A stretch of DNA of 64,000 nt from Palsa-504 sp963819785 (GTDB lineage Bacteria > Actinomycetota > Actinomycetes > Streptosporangiales > Streptosporangiaceae). Positions within the stretch are counted from its first letter, which is position 1; the number at the start of each line of letters is the position of its first letter. This document shows positions 8,230-16,814 of this stretch, in pieces. The position numbers were made by a program, and so were the translations under genes. The DNA lies in the NCBI GenBank assembly GCA_963819785.1, contig CAWFXW010000020.1:496001-560000 (forward strand), read 5' to 3'. The notes under the pieces are model-generated. The model had not been told where the DNA came from and did no database searches. It saw only the letters and a program-made list of their open reading frames with translations.

Positions 8230-9920
8230 GGGACGTTTACCCGCGGCTGGACACGCTGCCGCACTCGTGGCTGACCGCGCCGGAGGACCAGCCGGACTAC
8301 CTTCCCGTGCCGGGGGTGACGCTGGACGAGGGGACCGACCTGGGCAGCATGCTGTGCGACGTCCAGGTGCTTAACGGACTGGGCGATGCGGTCGCCATCG
8401 TCCATCACGAGAGCGGCCGGTCGCTGACGTTCGCCGAGCTGTCGGCGGTGACCGACCGGACCGCGGCCGGGTTCGCCGCGCTGGGCATCGGTCCGGGCGA
8501 CCGGGTGGCGCTACGCGGCGGCAACTGCCCGGAGCTGGTCATCGCGGCCATCGCCACGTGGAAGATCGGCGCGGTGGTTACGCTGATCCCGCCGCTGGCC
8601 CGGGCCCCCGAGGTGGAGTTCTTCCTGGACGACACCCAGCCGCGGCTGCTGGTCCTGATGCAGCCCGAGGGCGACGAGGTCGGCGCGGTGCTCGATCGCG
8701 TCCCGGGGCTCACCGTGGTGGCTACCGCGCCGGATGCGGCGCCGGCCTTCGCGCCGGGGGCGCTGGGCTGGGACGCGCTGCTCTCGGGCGCCGGCCCGCG
8801 GCCTTTGGTCGAGACTGACCTGGACCGGGTGGCCATCGTCTGGCACACCGGGGGCACCACCGGCCGGCCCAAGGGCTGCTACCACACCCAGCGGCGCTTC
8901 CTGCTGGGCGGCCTGTCCCTGGGGATGGCCACCGGGGCGGCGGCGGGTCAGCGGTGGTCGGCGGCCGCGCCGATGGGCCACGCGCTCGGGTTCATCCACA
9001 GCACCAACTTCACCCTGCTCAACGGGGTCACCCTGGTCGTGGTGTCCGGCTTCGCCCAGCCGGCGGTCATGCTCGAGGCGCTGGCCCGGCACGAGGTCAC
9101 CCAGTTCACCGCGATCGCGGCCACCTGGGCCGACCTGCTGGAGGCGCTCGAGGCTGGCCAGGGGCCCGAGCCCGCCGCGCTGACCCGCGGGTTCGCGATG
9201 TGGCAGTCGTCGTCGGCGTCGGAGGTCGCAACCGGCTGGGGTCGGCGCGGCGTCGAGGTGCTGAACAACTTCGGCTCGACCGCGTTCGCCACCTGGGTCC
9301 TGGTCCCGCCGACCGGCCGGCCGGTGCCGCAGGCGTCGCTCGGTCAGCCTGTGCCAGGGTATGAGGTGGTGGCCGTCGATCCCGACCTGAGCCAGGGGCC
9401 GCGGCCGATGCCCGCCGGCGAGCCGGGCCGGATGGCGGTGCGCGGGCCGACCGGACTGACCTACTGGCGGCTGCCCGGCAAGCAGCACACCGACGTCCAG
9501 TTCGGCTACTCGCTGCAAGACGACCTGATCCGCTTCGACTCCAGCGGGCTGGCGGATTACCTGGGCCGGACCGACTTCATGATCAGCACGGCCGGGCACA
9601 AGATCGCACCGGTCGAGGTCGAGACGGTGCTGAGCGGCCATCCCGCGGTGCGCGAGGCGGTGGTGTTCGGCCTGCCGGACGCCACGCGCCAGGAGATGGT
9701 GGCCGCCTTCGTGGTGCTCAACCAGGGGTTCGTGGCGTCTGGCGTTTTGCGGGGCGAGCTACAGGACTACGTGAAGTCCCGGCTGGCGCCGTATAAGTAC
9801 CCGCGCCGCCTGGACTTCATCGACGCCGTCCCCCGGGACTCGGTCGGCAAGGTCCAGCCCCGGATCCTCAAGGAACTCGTGCTGGCCGCGGACTCAGAAA
9901 AGAATAAGGACACCCGATGA
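8226..9920 (+). CDS. AMP-forming acyl/aryl-CoA synthetase (benzoate/2-aminobenzoate-CoA ligase-like)
   Basis: The 564 residues include the ATP/AMP signature WHTGGTTGRPKG (206-217), an NNFGSTAF segment at the A5 position, the hinge DYLGRTDFMISTAGHKI and the catalytic lysine in DSVGKVQ (K542). The reaction is ATP-dependent formation of an acyl-CoA through an acyl-adenylate. The GTG start overlaps the preceding TGA (GTGA), and the stop overlaps the next ATG (ATGA), so it is the middle gene of a tightly coupled operon. Similarity is greatest to aromatic-acid ligases, which fits the hydroxylase and Pht5-like genes nearby. The carboxylic acid substrate is unknown. Confidence 0.9.
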   Translation: MRDVYPRLDTLPHSWLTAPEDQPDYLPVPGVTLDEGTDLGSMLCDVQVLNGLGDAVAIVHHESGRSLTFAELSAVTDRTAAGFAALGIGPGDRVALRGGNCPELVIAAIATWKIGAVVTLIPPLARAPEVEFFLDDTQPRLLVLMQPEGDEVGAVLDRVPGLTVVATAPDAAPAFAPGALGWDALLSGAGPRPLVETDLDRVAIVWHTGGTTGRPKGCYHTQRRFLLGGLSLGMATGAAAGQRWSAAAPMGHALGFIHSTNFTLLNGVTLVVVSGFAQPAVMLEALARHEVTQFTAIAATWADLLEALEAGQGPEPAALTRGFAMWQSSSASEVATGWGRRGVEVLNNFGSTAFATWVLVPPTGRPVPQASLGQPVPGYEVVAVDPDLSQGPRPMPAGEPGRMAVRGPTGLTYWRLPGKQHTDVQFGYSLQDDLIRFDSSGLADYLGRTDFMISTAGHKIAPVEVETVLSGHPAVREAVVFGLPDATRQEMVAAFVVLNQGFVASGVLRGELQDYVKSRLAPYKYPRRLDFIDAVPRDSVGKVQPRILKELVLAADSEKNKDTR

Positions 9921-10690
9921 CAACGCAAACCCCAGCGGTTACCGCCCGCACCTCGCGCCGGGGCCTGCACTACGTGCTGGATGGCACCGGGCCCGCGGTG
10001 GTCCTGGTGCACGGCTGGTGCCTGAACCGGCAGGTCTGGATGTACCTGGAGCAGGCGCTGGTCGCGGGCGGCCGTACGGTGATCACGCCGGACCTGGCCG
10101 GGTACGGCGCCTCGGCGGGCCTTCGGCCACGGACCAGCCTGGCCGACCACGCCAGCGACCTGACCGACCTGCTGGACGAACTGGATGTTTCGCGGGCGGT
10201 GCTGGCCGGCTTCGCGTTCGGCGCGGGGGTTATCTGCTCCGCCTCGGACTACGGGCGGGTCGGCGCCCTGGTGAGCGTGGCGATACCCAGCGCGGCGACC
10301 GCGCCGTACGACCGGATGCGGGGGGCGATCATGAAGGACTGGCCGCGGTTCGCCGCGCGTTCGGCCCAGGCGATCGTGCCCGCGGAGAGCAGTGCCGAGA
10401 CCAAGGACTGGCTGAGCCGGATGTTCGGCGCGACCAGCCTGGGCGCGGCGCTGGCCGGGCTGGACATCCTGCGCTCGTACGAACCGGCCGAGATGGTCAA
10501 GGGCTGGGATGTCCCGGCGTACTTCGTGCACGGGTCCGGTGATCCCATCGTGCCCGCGACGGTCAGCCAGGAGTGCGCGAAGCGGTTCGGCGGGCAGTAC
10601 GTGGAGGTCCTCTCGGCGGCGCATCTGGTCGTGATCGACCAGAAGGAGGCGGTGCACAAGATCGTGGAAGAAGTGGTGGGCGGCGGCTAA
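9917..10690 (+). CDS. Alpha/beta-hydrolase-fold protein lacking the nucleophile Ser
   Basis: The 257-residue protein shows the oxyanion segment VLVHGWCLN, DLAGYGAS after beta-4, an Asp in HGSGDP (D209) and a His in SAAHLV (H236). The nucleophile elbow, normally G-x-S-x-G, reads GFAFG with Ala100 (codon GCG at 10214-10216; Ser would be TCG). The usual ester or C-C hydrolase chemistry should therefore be lost. It may use another mechanism, bind rather than cleave, or be a decayed enzyme. The ATG overlaps the CoA ligase stop. An IS element begins right after its TAA, so anything once downstream in the operon has been separated. Confidence 0.8.
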   Translation: MTTQTPAVTARTSRRGLHYVLDGTGPAVVLVHGWCLNRQVWMYLEQALVAGGRTVITPDLAGYGASAGLRPRTSLADHASDLTDLLDELDVSRAVLAGFAFGAGVICSASDYGRVGALVSVAIPSAATAPYDRMRGAIMKDWPRFAARSAQAIVPAESSAETKDWLSRMFGATSLGAALAGLDILRSYEPAEMVKGWDVPAYFVHGSGDPIVPATVSQECAKRFGGQYVEVLSAAHLVVIDQKEAVHKIVEEVVGGG

Positions 10691-10691
10691 G

Positions 10692-12445
10692 GGCTTGCGA
10701 ATTATTAACACGCAGGTTTCTGGGTTGCCGGTTCGTCATTATTTTCGACAGCAAGGAAGGCGGCCAGGTCTGCGGATGCCGGGAACCGGGCGGTCGCGGG
10801 CGTGATGGCGTGCCCGTATTCCTCCAGGAGCGGGCGGGTTTCCCTGACGGCCTCGGTGATCTTGCTGCGGTCGACGGCAAATAGTTCGGCCAGGACTGCT
10901 TGCGTGCAGAGCTTGCGCAGGTAGAGCACGGTGGCCAGGATCCGGTCGGCGTCGGTGAGCCTGGGGCGGGGGCCTGCCCCGGCCGCGCGGCGGCGCTCGG
11001 CTCCGCGTCGCCTGCTCCGGGCCTGCTCGCGCTGCGCTTCCTGCGGCGCGGCCAGTTCAGCGATCAGGGCCTCCAGGCGCTGCCGGGACATGCCAGTCAG
11101 CGCCGGATGCGACAGCGCGGCGCGGTCAGGGACTTCTCCGCGGAGCCTGCCGGGCCCGCCGGCGCCGGCGCCAGGCGCAGCGGCGGGGTGCGGCCGCACG
11201 GTGTAGTTCCAGTCGCCGTGGAAGCGGTGCCGGGCCAGCGGGATCTCGGCCATCTGCGCGTCGCTGATCTCGGTCCCGGTCGGGTAGCTGCCCGGATCGA
11301 GTTCGGCATGCACTGTCAGGCCGGCGCGGGTAGTGGTCGCGGCGATGCTGTTCACGATGACTTCATGGCTGGCCAGGGGCCTGCCGCGCCAGTTCATGGT
11401 GATGCGGGAGAACAACCGGTGCTCGATCTTGTTCCACTTGGAAGTGCCCGGAGGAAGGTGGCACACCGTGATCTCCAGCCCGGTCTCGGCGGCCAGGACA
11501 GCGAGCTCGGCCTTCCACGCGCGGGTGCGGTAGCCGTCGGAACCGCCCGCGTCCGCAGTGATCAGCAGCCGCCGGGCCCGGGGGTAGTCGTCCCGGCCGG
11601 CCCGTTCCACCAGCGGCGGATGGACTCCACGGCGAACGCCGCGGTGTCGTGATCGGTGCCGGCGTTCACCCACCCGGCGTTCGCCGCCAGGTCATAGACC
11701 CCGTACGGGATCGCCTTGCCCAGCTCGCGGTCAGGGAAGTCATGGGCGTCCACCCTGGCCGGCCTGCCCTTGGGCCGCCACTCCCGGCCGCCGTTCTTGA
11801 ACTCGCCGGCCAGTTCCTTTTTCTTGGCGTCCACGCTGACCACGGGATCCCCGTCCGCCAGGTGCTCGCGGGCCTGCTCGCCGATGTAACTGAACTGCGC
11901 GTCCCGGTCCGGATGCTGCTTCCCCTCGACGGTCTTGGCGTTGCCCTGCAGGCTGAACCCTTCCTGTCGAAGCAGGGCGCCGACCGTGCCCTCGGAGACC
12001 TCATGCCCCTGGCGGGCCAGCTCAGCCGCCAGGTTGCGGGTCGACAGCGTCGTCCACCGCAGCGGCGACATCGGATCGCCCCGTTCCTGCGGTTCCACCA
12101 GGGCCAGCAATGCCGGGAGCAGGCCCGGGTCCAGGTCAGCGGCCCGCTTGCGGCCTCCGCCCGGCCGTCGCACCCGTCCCAGCGGTTCAGCCCCGGAGTC
12201 CAGCTCGTCCACGCCCAGCGACACCGTCGCCTCGCGGACCCCGGCCGCCCGGGCCACCGTCCGAATCCCGCCATGCCCCAGAGCCCGGGCCTCAGCCCCC
12301 ATCAGCAGCCGTCGCTGCCGCTCGTCTAGGCGGGGAAAGATCGCCTCGAACTTCGCTGCCAGCATCTGCCGGATTGCTTCCGTAGCACCCATACCACACC
12401 AATGTGCCAGACCCTGGGAAGCTACGAGTTATTTTTTCGCAAGCC
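10692..12445 (-). mobile_element. ISAzo13-like insertion sequence, 1754 bp
   Basis: The terminal inverted repeat GGCTTGCGAA is perfect at 10692-10701 and in reverse complement at 12436-12445; beyond it both ends continue with similar A/T-rich bases followed by TAAC. One transposase region fills the element. TAAG lies left of the element (10688-10691) and TTAAG right (12446-12450), a possible but unproven target duplication that includes the stop codon of the hydrolase. The transposase is frameshifted, so the copy is probably not autonomous. Confidence 0.8.
10705..12392 (-). pseudogene. ISAzo13-family transposase, frameshifted, with extra C-terminal HTH domain
   Basis: The start at 12392 (MGATEAIRQMLAAKF) leads into an N-terminal helical region and the DDE core: SVDAKKKELAGEFKNGG, GVYDLAANAGWVNAGTDHDTA. 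Near 11600 the frame breaks; the core then continues with LLITADAGGSDGYRTRAW, HLPPGTSKWNKIEH and RHRFHGDWNYT, ending at 10705. One missing G in TGGTGG(G)AACGG restores the reading. After the DDE domain comes a linker and a segment LTDADRILATVLYLRK followed by LAELFAVDRSKITEAVRE, like the HTH found at the front of IS5-type transposases. No slippery heptamer is present, so programmed frameshifting is unlikely. Confidence 0.8.
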
Positions 12446-12608
12446 TTAAGTGACTAGTGCGCCGCAGCGCGGGCTTGCGGGTGCGGTACAGGTCCGCAGG
12501 CGCGGCGCGGGCTTGCGGGTCCATTGGGCGCTGGCCGAAGGCTGGGGTTAGGTGGTGACGGGGAGGCACGCGGAGCAGGAGTGCCGGCCGAGGGGTTTGT
12601 GGTAACAG

Positions 12609-13406
12609 TCAGCGGCGGCGGAAGTCGCGGAACTCGTCAGCCTGGGCCGCTTCGCGCAGTCCGTCCAGGTCGATCAGCGCGATGCCGCCCTCGATGCGGC
12701 GGATCAGGCCCTCGTCGCGCAGTCCGGCCAAGGTCCGGGCCACGACCTCGCGTACGGTCCCGATGGCCGCGGCGATGTCTTCGTAGCTGGCCGTGGCGAC
12801 GTGGACGACGGTAGCTGCCTGGCTTGCTGCAGCGGGGGCGCTGGCTGTGGCTGGGTGGCCGGGCGGGGCGGATTGGCCGGGCGTGGCCGGGTGGCCGGGC
12901 AGGGCGGGGGTGGCTACGTCGAGGAGATAGCGGGCCACCCGGCTGCGGATGGGGGCGAACACGTTGTGGGCCAGGCGCTCCTGGATGTTGAACAATGATC
13001 CGGCCATTTCCTCGGCCATGGCCCAGGCCAACTGACTGTCGCGCTGCGCGCGCAAGCGCAGGACCTGCGCCGACATGGCCACCACCCGGGTCGGGACCAC
13101 CGCCTGGGCGGCGGCCGGGGAGACTTGGGCAACCACGGACGGCAGCCCGAGGATGTCGCCACGGCGCGCGTAGCGGATGGTGACCTCCCGTCCGGACCGG
13201 GAGGTGCGGTAGACGCGTACCAGGCCGTCCACGATGAGGACCAGGTGAGCCGTGGGCTCCTGCTCGGTCTCTGGGTACAGGACCGTTTTGGGCGGCGCGT
13301 CGATCTGGTGGGCTCGGTCGAACAACAGCCGCCAGGTGCGCTCGGGCAGGCGGCCGAGGAAGCTGGCCTCGATCGCCCGGACCCAGTCGGCGGGCAGGTC
13401 GTCCAT
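12609..13406 (-). CDS. Crp/Fnr-family transcriptional regulator
   Basis: The 265-residue protein from ATG 13406 has an N-terminal cyclic-nucleotide-binding-like beta-roll (PTAHLVLIVDGLVRVY; GREVTIRYARRGDILGLP) and a C-terminal winged HTH (SYEDIAAAIGTVREVVARTL). Between them is an unusual stretch rich in Pro, Gly and Ala, with repeated GHPAT, encoded by GC-rich short repeats (about 12830-12910) that lengthen the linker. GGAG lies just upstream of the start. No [4Fe-4S] cysteine cluster is visible, so it is Crp-like rather than Fnr-like. It stands alone, divergent from the binding-protein remnant and VOC gene, and may control them. Confidence 0.85.
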   Translation of the reverse strand: MDDLPADWVRAIEASFLGRLPERTWRLLFDRAHQIDAPPKTVLYPETEQEPTAHLVLIVDGLVRVYRTSRSGREVTIRYARRGDILGLPSVVAQVSPAAAQAVVPTRVVAMSAQVLRLRAQRDSQLAWAMAEEMAGSLFNIQERLAHNVFAPIRSRVARYLLDVATPALPGHPATPGQSAPPGHPATASAPAAASQAATVVHVATASYEDIAAAIGTVREVVARTLAGLRDEGLIRRIEGGIALIDLDGLREAAQADEFRDFRRR

Positions 13407-13496
13407 CACACTCCACTTTGACAGATGAGTCGACGACGGGCGTCTTTTACTCTCCTGTTCGGTACGGCGGCTGGACCAGGGGCCTGGACAGCGCGG

Positions 13497-13722
13497 GCAG
13501 GGCAGAACCAGGCGCTGGCCCACGCGATCGAGACGGCCGGCTCGCTGAACGCACAGAAGATGGCGGCCGCGCTGGATAACACGTCCAGCCTGCCGACCCT
13601 GGTACCCGGGCTGAGCCTGGACTTCACGGCCACCCCGTCGGTGCACAACGGCTATCCGCTGTCGTACTTCACCGAGTGCACGATGCAGAACGGCCCGTAT
13701 GACCTGCGTTATGCGGCCAGCC
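13497..13722 (+). pseudogene. C-terminal remnant of a branched-chain-type ABC substrate-binding protein
   Basis: The translated text (ALAHAIETAGSL, VPGLSLDFTATPSVHNGYP, ECTMQNGPYDLRYAAS) aligns residue by residue with the last 70 residues of the intact binding lipoprotein at 24771-26024 (IKHAIETANSL, VPGLALNWTQTPAVHSGFP, ECTLKQGPYDILYAAS). The signal peptide and both ligand-binding lobes are missing. It sits between a regulator and a VOC gene, and is a relic of a second uptake system, not a duplicate of the other. Confidence 0.75.
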
Positions 13723-13767
13723 GATCGGAAGATAGATTGAGGTTTCGCAAATAATCGAACTTTTCTC

Positions 13768-13783
13768 TTGACATGAGAGTCAA
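13768..13783. promoter_or_regulatory. Inverted repeat TTGAC-N6-GTCAA upstream of the VOC gene
   Basis: The perfect 5-bp arms around a 6-base centre end 21 bases before ATG 13804. The same pattern occurs at 21742-21757 before the FadH-like gene, so one regulator may bind both. Confidence 0.45.
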
Positions 13784-13803
13784 CGGCGGACGAGGCTGCG
13801 ATC

Positions 13804-14625
13804 ATGGCTGACAAGTGGCAACTGATCCATCCGAACCACATCAACGCGATCGTGGACGGCTACGAACCCACGATCGAGCACTTCCGGGACCGGATCGGGT
13901 TCACTCTGGACCGGCGGATTCCGGACTCCGGCGACGGCACGGATGCGTGCCTGATGACGCTGGGCGGGGTGATGTTCGAGTTCTTCGCGCCCAAGGAGCG
14001 CGGCGAGCGGGGCCAGGGGCGGCTGCTCACCAAGTTCGGCGACCATTACATCGGCATCGAGTACCACGTGCCCGATGTGACCAGCGCCCGCGAGTTCGCG
14101 AACGAGAAGGAGATCCGGATCATCAACGACCTGGGCGCGGCGTTCTTCACCTACCCGGGTAACTGCTTCGGCATCGCGTGGGAGATCTACGACGGTGACT
14201 TCTCCGAGCACGCCCAGCCCGCTGGCTACTGGGAGAACCAGCACCCGCTCGGCCTGACCGGCATGGCGCGGCTGACCGTGGCGGTGGAGAACGTCGAGGC
14301 CGCGGCGGCGCGGCTCAACGAGCTGGCCTACGTCTCGGAGATCGGCCCGGTATCGCGGCCGCGGGCCGCCGCCAAGGGCGTCCAGGTGCAGGTCGGCAGC
14401 GAAGTCTGGGAGCTGCTCGAGCCCGCCGGCGACGGGGCGCTCGCGGTCTACCTGGGCCGGTACGGCCAGCGCATCCGCAGCACCGTGTTCAAGACCGGCA
14501 ACCTCTCCGAGGTGGAGAAGCACCTGACCGGCCAGGGTTTCGACCTCATCCCCGGCGACGCGGACGGCGCGCTGGCCATCAATCCAGCGCAGAACAAGAA
14601 CCTGCTGTTCGAGTTCACCGAGTAA
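13804..14625 (+). CDS. VOC-family (extradiol-dioxygenase-like/glyoxalase) double-domain protein
   Basis: This 273-residue protein has two vicinal-oxygen-chelate modules. The first begins HPNHINAIVDGY and reaches YIGIEYHVPDV, the second begins LTGMARLTVAVENV and ends NLLFEFTE. Candidate metal ligands are His11 or His14, the His of EYHV and the terminal Glu. The family includes extradiol dioxygenases, methylmalonyl-CoA epimerases and glyoxalases; this member is not close enough to name a reaction. It begins the operon leading into the acyl-CoA dehydrogenase (10 bases apart) and the flavoprotein, which suggests ring or CoA-thioester chemistry. TTGAC-N6-GTCAA lies just upstream. Confidence 0.75.
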   Translation: MADKWQLIHPNHINAIVDGYEPTIEHFRDRIGFTLDRRIPDSGDGTDACLMTLGGVMFEFFAPKERGERGQGRLLTKFGDHYIGIEYHVPDVTSAREFANEKEIRIINDLGAAFFTYPGNCFGIAWEIYDGDFSEHAQPAGYWENQHPLGLTGMARLTVAVENVEAAAARLNELAYVSEIGPVSRPRAAAKGVQVQVGSEVWELLEPAGDGALAVYLGRYGQRIRSTVFKTGNLSEVEKHLTGQGFDLIPGDADGALAINPAQNKNLLFEFTE

Positions 14626-14635
14626 CCGGCGGGCC

Positions 14636-16483
14636 ATGAAGCATGATCTGACCCCGGAGCAGGCGTTCTTCCACGGCACGACCCGCCAGTTCCTGGACGA
14701 CAAGGTCCCGACGTCGCTGCTGCGCGAGCTGCGGGACGACCCGGCCGGGTTCGGCCGGGACTTCTGGCGGCAGGGCGCCGACCTGGGCTGGACGTCGCTG
14801 CTGGTGAGCGAGGCCGCCGGCGGCGGCAGCGTGAGCGGGCAGGGCCTGGCCGACCTGGCGCTGGTGGCGTTCGAGTTCGGCCGGTACGCCGCGCCGGGGC
14901 CGCTCACCGCGGCCAACGTGGTCACCGCGGCGGTGGCCAGGTCCGGTACCGCGGTGCAGAAGGCGGAGTTGCTGCCCGGCCTGCTGGCCGGGGATCAGAT
15001 CGGCAGCTGGGCGTACGCCGAGCCGCGCCCGTTCGACCGGCTGGGCACGGTCGGCGTGCGGGCCAGGCGGAGCGACGGGCAGTACCTGCTCAGCGGGGTG
15101 AAGGCGCCGGTCGAGGCGGCCGTCCAGGCGGACCTGTTCCTGGTCACCGCGCGGCTGGGCGGCGAGGACGGCGGGCTCATCCAGCTCCTGGTGCCGGCCG
15201 GCACGCCCGGGGTGTCGGTCAGCCCGATGCGGACGCTGGACATCACCCGCCGGTACGGGCGGGTCACGTTCGCCGACGCCGCAGTGCCGGCCTCGGCGGT
15301 GCTGGGCGGGCCGGACACGCCTTACCACCAGCTGTCCGACGAAGAAGAGCTGGCGCAGGTGGCGTACCACCGCGAGTTGCAGCGGCGGCTCTACGACGGC
15401 GGCTTCGCCGGGATCATCTTCCCCAAGGAGTACGGCGGGGCCGGGCTCACCTCCGCGCACCAGGAGGTGCTCAACGAGGAGATCCGCGGCTACCAGTACC
15501 CGGCGCGCTTCCAGGTGCCCACGTTCAGCCCGTGCGCCGCGGTGATCTACGAGTTCGGCACCGAGGAGCAAAAGCGCGAGCACCTGCCCAAGATCATGCG
15601 GGGCGAGGAGATCTGGATGCAGTTCCTGTCCGAGCCGGGCGGCGGCTCGGACGTGGCCGGGGCGCAGACCACCGCCGTCCGCGACGGGGACGAATGGGTG
15701 CTCAACGGGTCGAAGATCTGGACCACCGGGGCGTGGTGGTCGGACTGGGGGCTGTGCCTGGCCCGGACGAACTGGGACGTGCCCAAGCACCGCGGCCTGT
15801 CGGTGTTCATGCTGCGCATCCACCAGCCGGGCATCGACGTGCACCGGATCGAGATGCTCAACAGGTCCAAGGAGTTCTGCCAGGAGTTCCTGACCGACCT
15901 GCGCCTCCCTGACTCGGCCCGGATCGGCGAAATCGACGGCGGCTGGACGGTCGGCACCCGGTGGATGTACCACGAGAAGAGCCTGGGCATCTCGCACTAC
16001 TTCATCCGCCCGGCGGGCAGCATGCGCGGGGTGAACCCGTGGGCGCCGACGCCGCTGGCCGTGGCCCGCCAGGCAGGCCGGCTGGCCGACCCAGTGGCCC
16101 GGCAGCTGGCCGGCGAGGCGCACGCGCTCAAGCTGGCCGGCCAGGAGGGCAGCAGCCGGATCTCGCGCGGCATCGCGGCCAAGAAGCTGACCGATCAGGC
16201 GGCGGGCATGTCGCGCATCCTGACCGGGCTGATCAACACGCAGCTGGCCACGATCAACCTCAAGCTCGCGGGCGCCGCCGCCGTGGCCTGGGACGACGAG
16301 GACCAGATGCTGGGCGAGACGGGCGTGGAGTTCCTTATGCGCCAGGTCAGGCAGATCAGCGGCGGGACGATCGAGATGTCCCGCAACGCGGTGAGCGAGC
16401 GGCTGCTCGGCATGCCCAGGGAGGCGCGCCGCGACAACGACGTGGCGTTCCGCGACGTGCCCCGCAGCGCGCCCAGCCGGTGA
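14636..16483 (+). CDS. Fused acyl-CoA dehydrogenase: front of one FadE joined to the body of another
   Basis: At 615 residues it is far longer than the usual 380-400. Residues 1 to about 227 are the N-terminal helical and middle beta domains of one acyl-CoA dehydrogenase (LTPEQAFFHGTTRQFLDD to ADAAVPASAVLGGP). From about residue 235 (SDEEELAQVAYHRELQRRL) a second begins, lacking its first 30-40 residues but otherwise complete: FPKEYGGAGLT, QFLSEPGGGSDVAG, WTTGAWWSDWG and RQISGGTIEMSRN. The first partner has lost its C-terminal helical domain. Actinobacterial steroid-degradation dehydrogenases often act as heteromers of two neighbouring genes, and an in-frame deletion between such a pair gives exactly this. 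Whether the fusion is active is unknown. Confidence 0.85.
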   Translation: MKHDLTPEQAFFHGTTRQFLDDKVPTSLLRELRDDPAGFGRDFWRQGADLGWTSLLVSEAAGGGSVSGQGLADLALVAFEFGRYAAPGPLTAANVVTAAVARSGTAVQKAELLPGLLAGDQIGSWAYAEPRPFDRLGTVGVRARRSDGQYLLSGVKAPVEAAVQADLFLVTARLGGEDGGLIQLLVPAGTPGVSVSPMRTLDITRRYGRVTFADAAVPASAVLGGPDTPYHQLSDEEELAQVAYHRELQRRLYDGGFAGIIFPKEYGGAGLTSAHQEVLNEEIRGYQYPARFQVPTFSPCAAVIYEFGTEEQKREHLPKIMRGEEIWMQFLSEPGGGSDVAGAQTTAVRDGDEWVLNGSKIWTTGAWWSDWGLCLARTNWDVPKHRGLSVFMLRIHQPGIDVHRIEMLNRSKEFCQEFLTDLRLPDSARIGEIDGGWTVGTRWMYHEKSLGISHYFIRPAGSMRGVNPWAPTPLAVARQAGRLADPVARQLAGEAHALKLAGQEGSSRISRGIAAKKLTDQAAGMSRILTGLINTQLATINLKLAGAAAVAWDDEDQMLGETGVEFLMRQVRQISGGTIEMSRNAVSERLLGMPREARRDNDVAFRDVPRSAPSR

Positions 16484-16555
16484 AGAGCACGGTGCGCTAA
16501 GGGAGCTGCGATGAGCGAGCCCGACAGGCGGATGTCACAGGAGCCGGCGGGCACG

Positions 16556-16584
16556 AACCACGGACCGTTCGGCAGAAAAAATCG
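16556..16584 (+). repeat. Dispersed A-rich hairpin motif, half copy
   Basis: CCACGGACCGTTCGG (16558-16572) is followed by CAGAAAAAATCG, the same arrangement as at 29064, 46251 and 63337. Here the second arm is missing. It lies between the acyl-CoA dehydrogenase and the next small gene. Confidence 0.5.
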
Positions 16585-16598
16585 TTACGGAGAGATCC

Positions 16599-16814
16599 AT
16601 GGCAGACATGAACCGGGGCCAGGACCTGTCGGTCTTCGAGACCGCGACGGATGCCGAATCGGATCAGTTCCGCTCGGCCGAGGAGTACTGCGACCGGCCC
16701 TACGTGCGGTCGTTTAACGCCTCTGCGGTCGACGGGGTGGATCCGGTGTTCCATCGCGGCGAGAAGCCGTGGGAGATCCACTACCTGCCCGGGCACCGGA
16801 CGATCGGGCCGTGA
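16599..16814 (+). CDS. Small conserved-looking protein of unknown function (71 aa)
   Basis: ATG 16599 is preceded by GGAGAG at a good distance, and its TGA overlaps the ATG of the flavoprotein (TGATG), both signs of a real, translationally coupled gene. The product is polar, with no membrane segment, and ends in PWEIHYLPGHRTIGP. I do not recognise the family. Its position suggests a partner or chaperone of the flavoprotein, but it could also be a remnant of a longer gene. Confidence 0.5.
   Translation: MADMNRGQDLSVFETATDAESDQFRSAEEYCDRPYVRSFNASAVDGVDPVFHRGEKPWEIHYLPGHRTIGP

Noticed and set aside
11562..11673. Programmed -1 frameshift in the transposase
   Set aside because: There is no slippery A-rich heptamer or downstream structure; a single missing G explains the break.
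12609..13844. Long 411-residue form of the Crp-like regulator
   Set aside because: The first 146 residues are antisense to the binding-protein remnant and VOC start; the short form has the full domain set.
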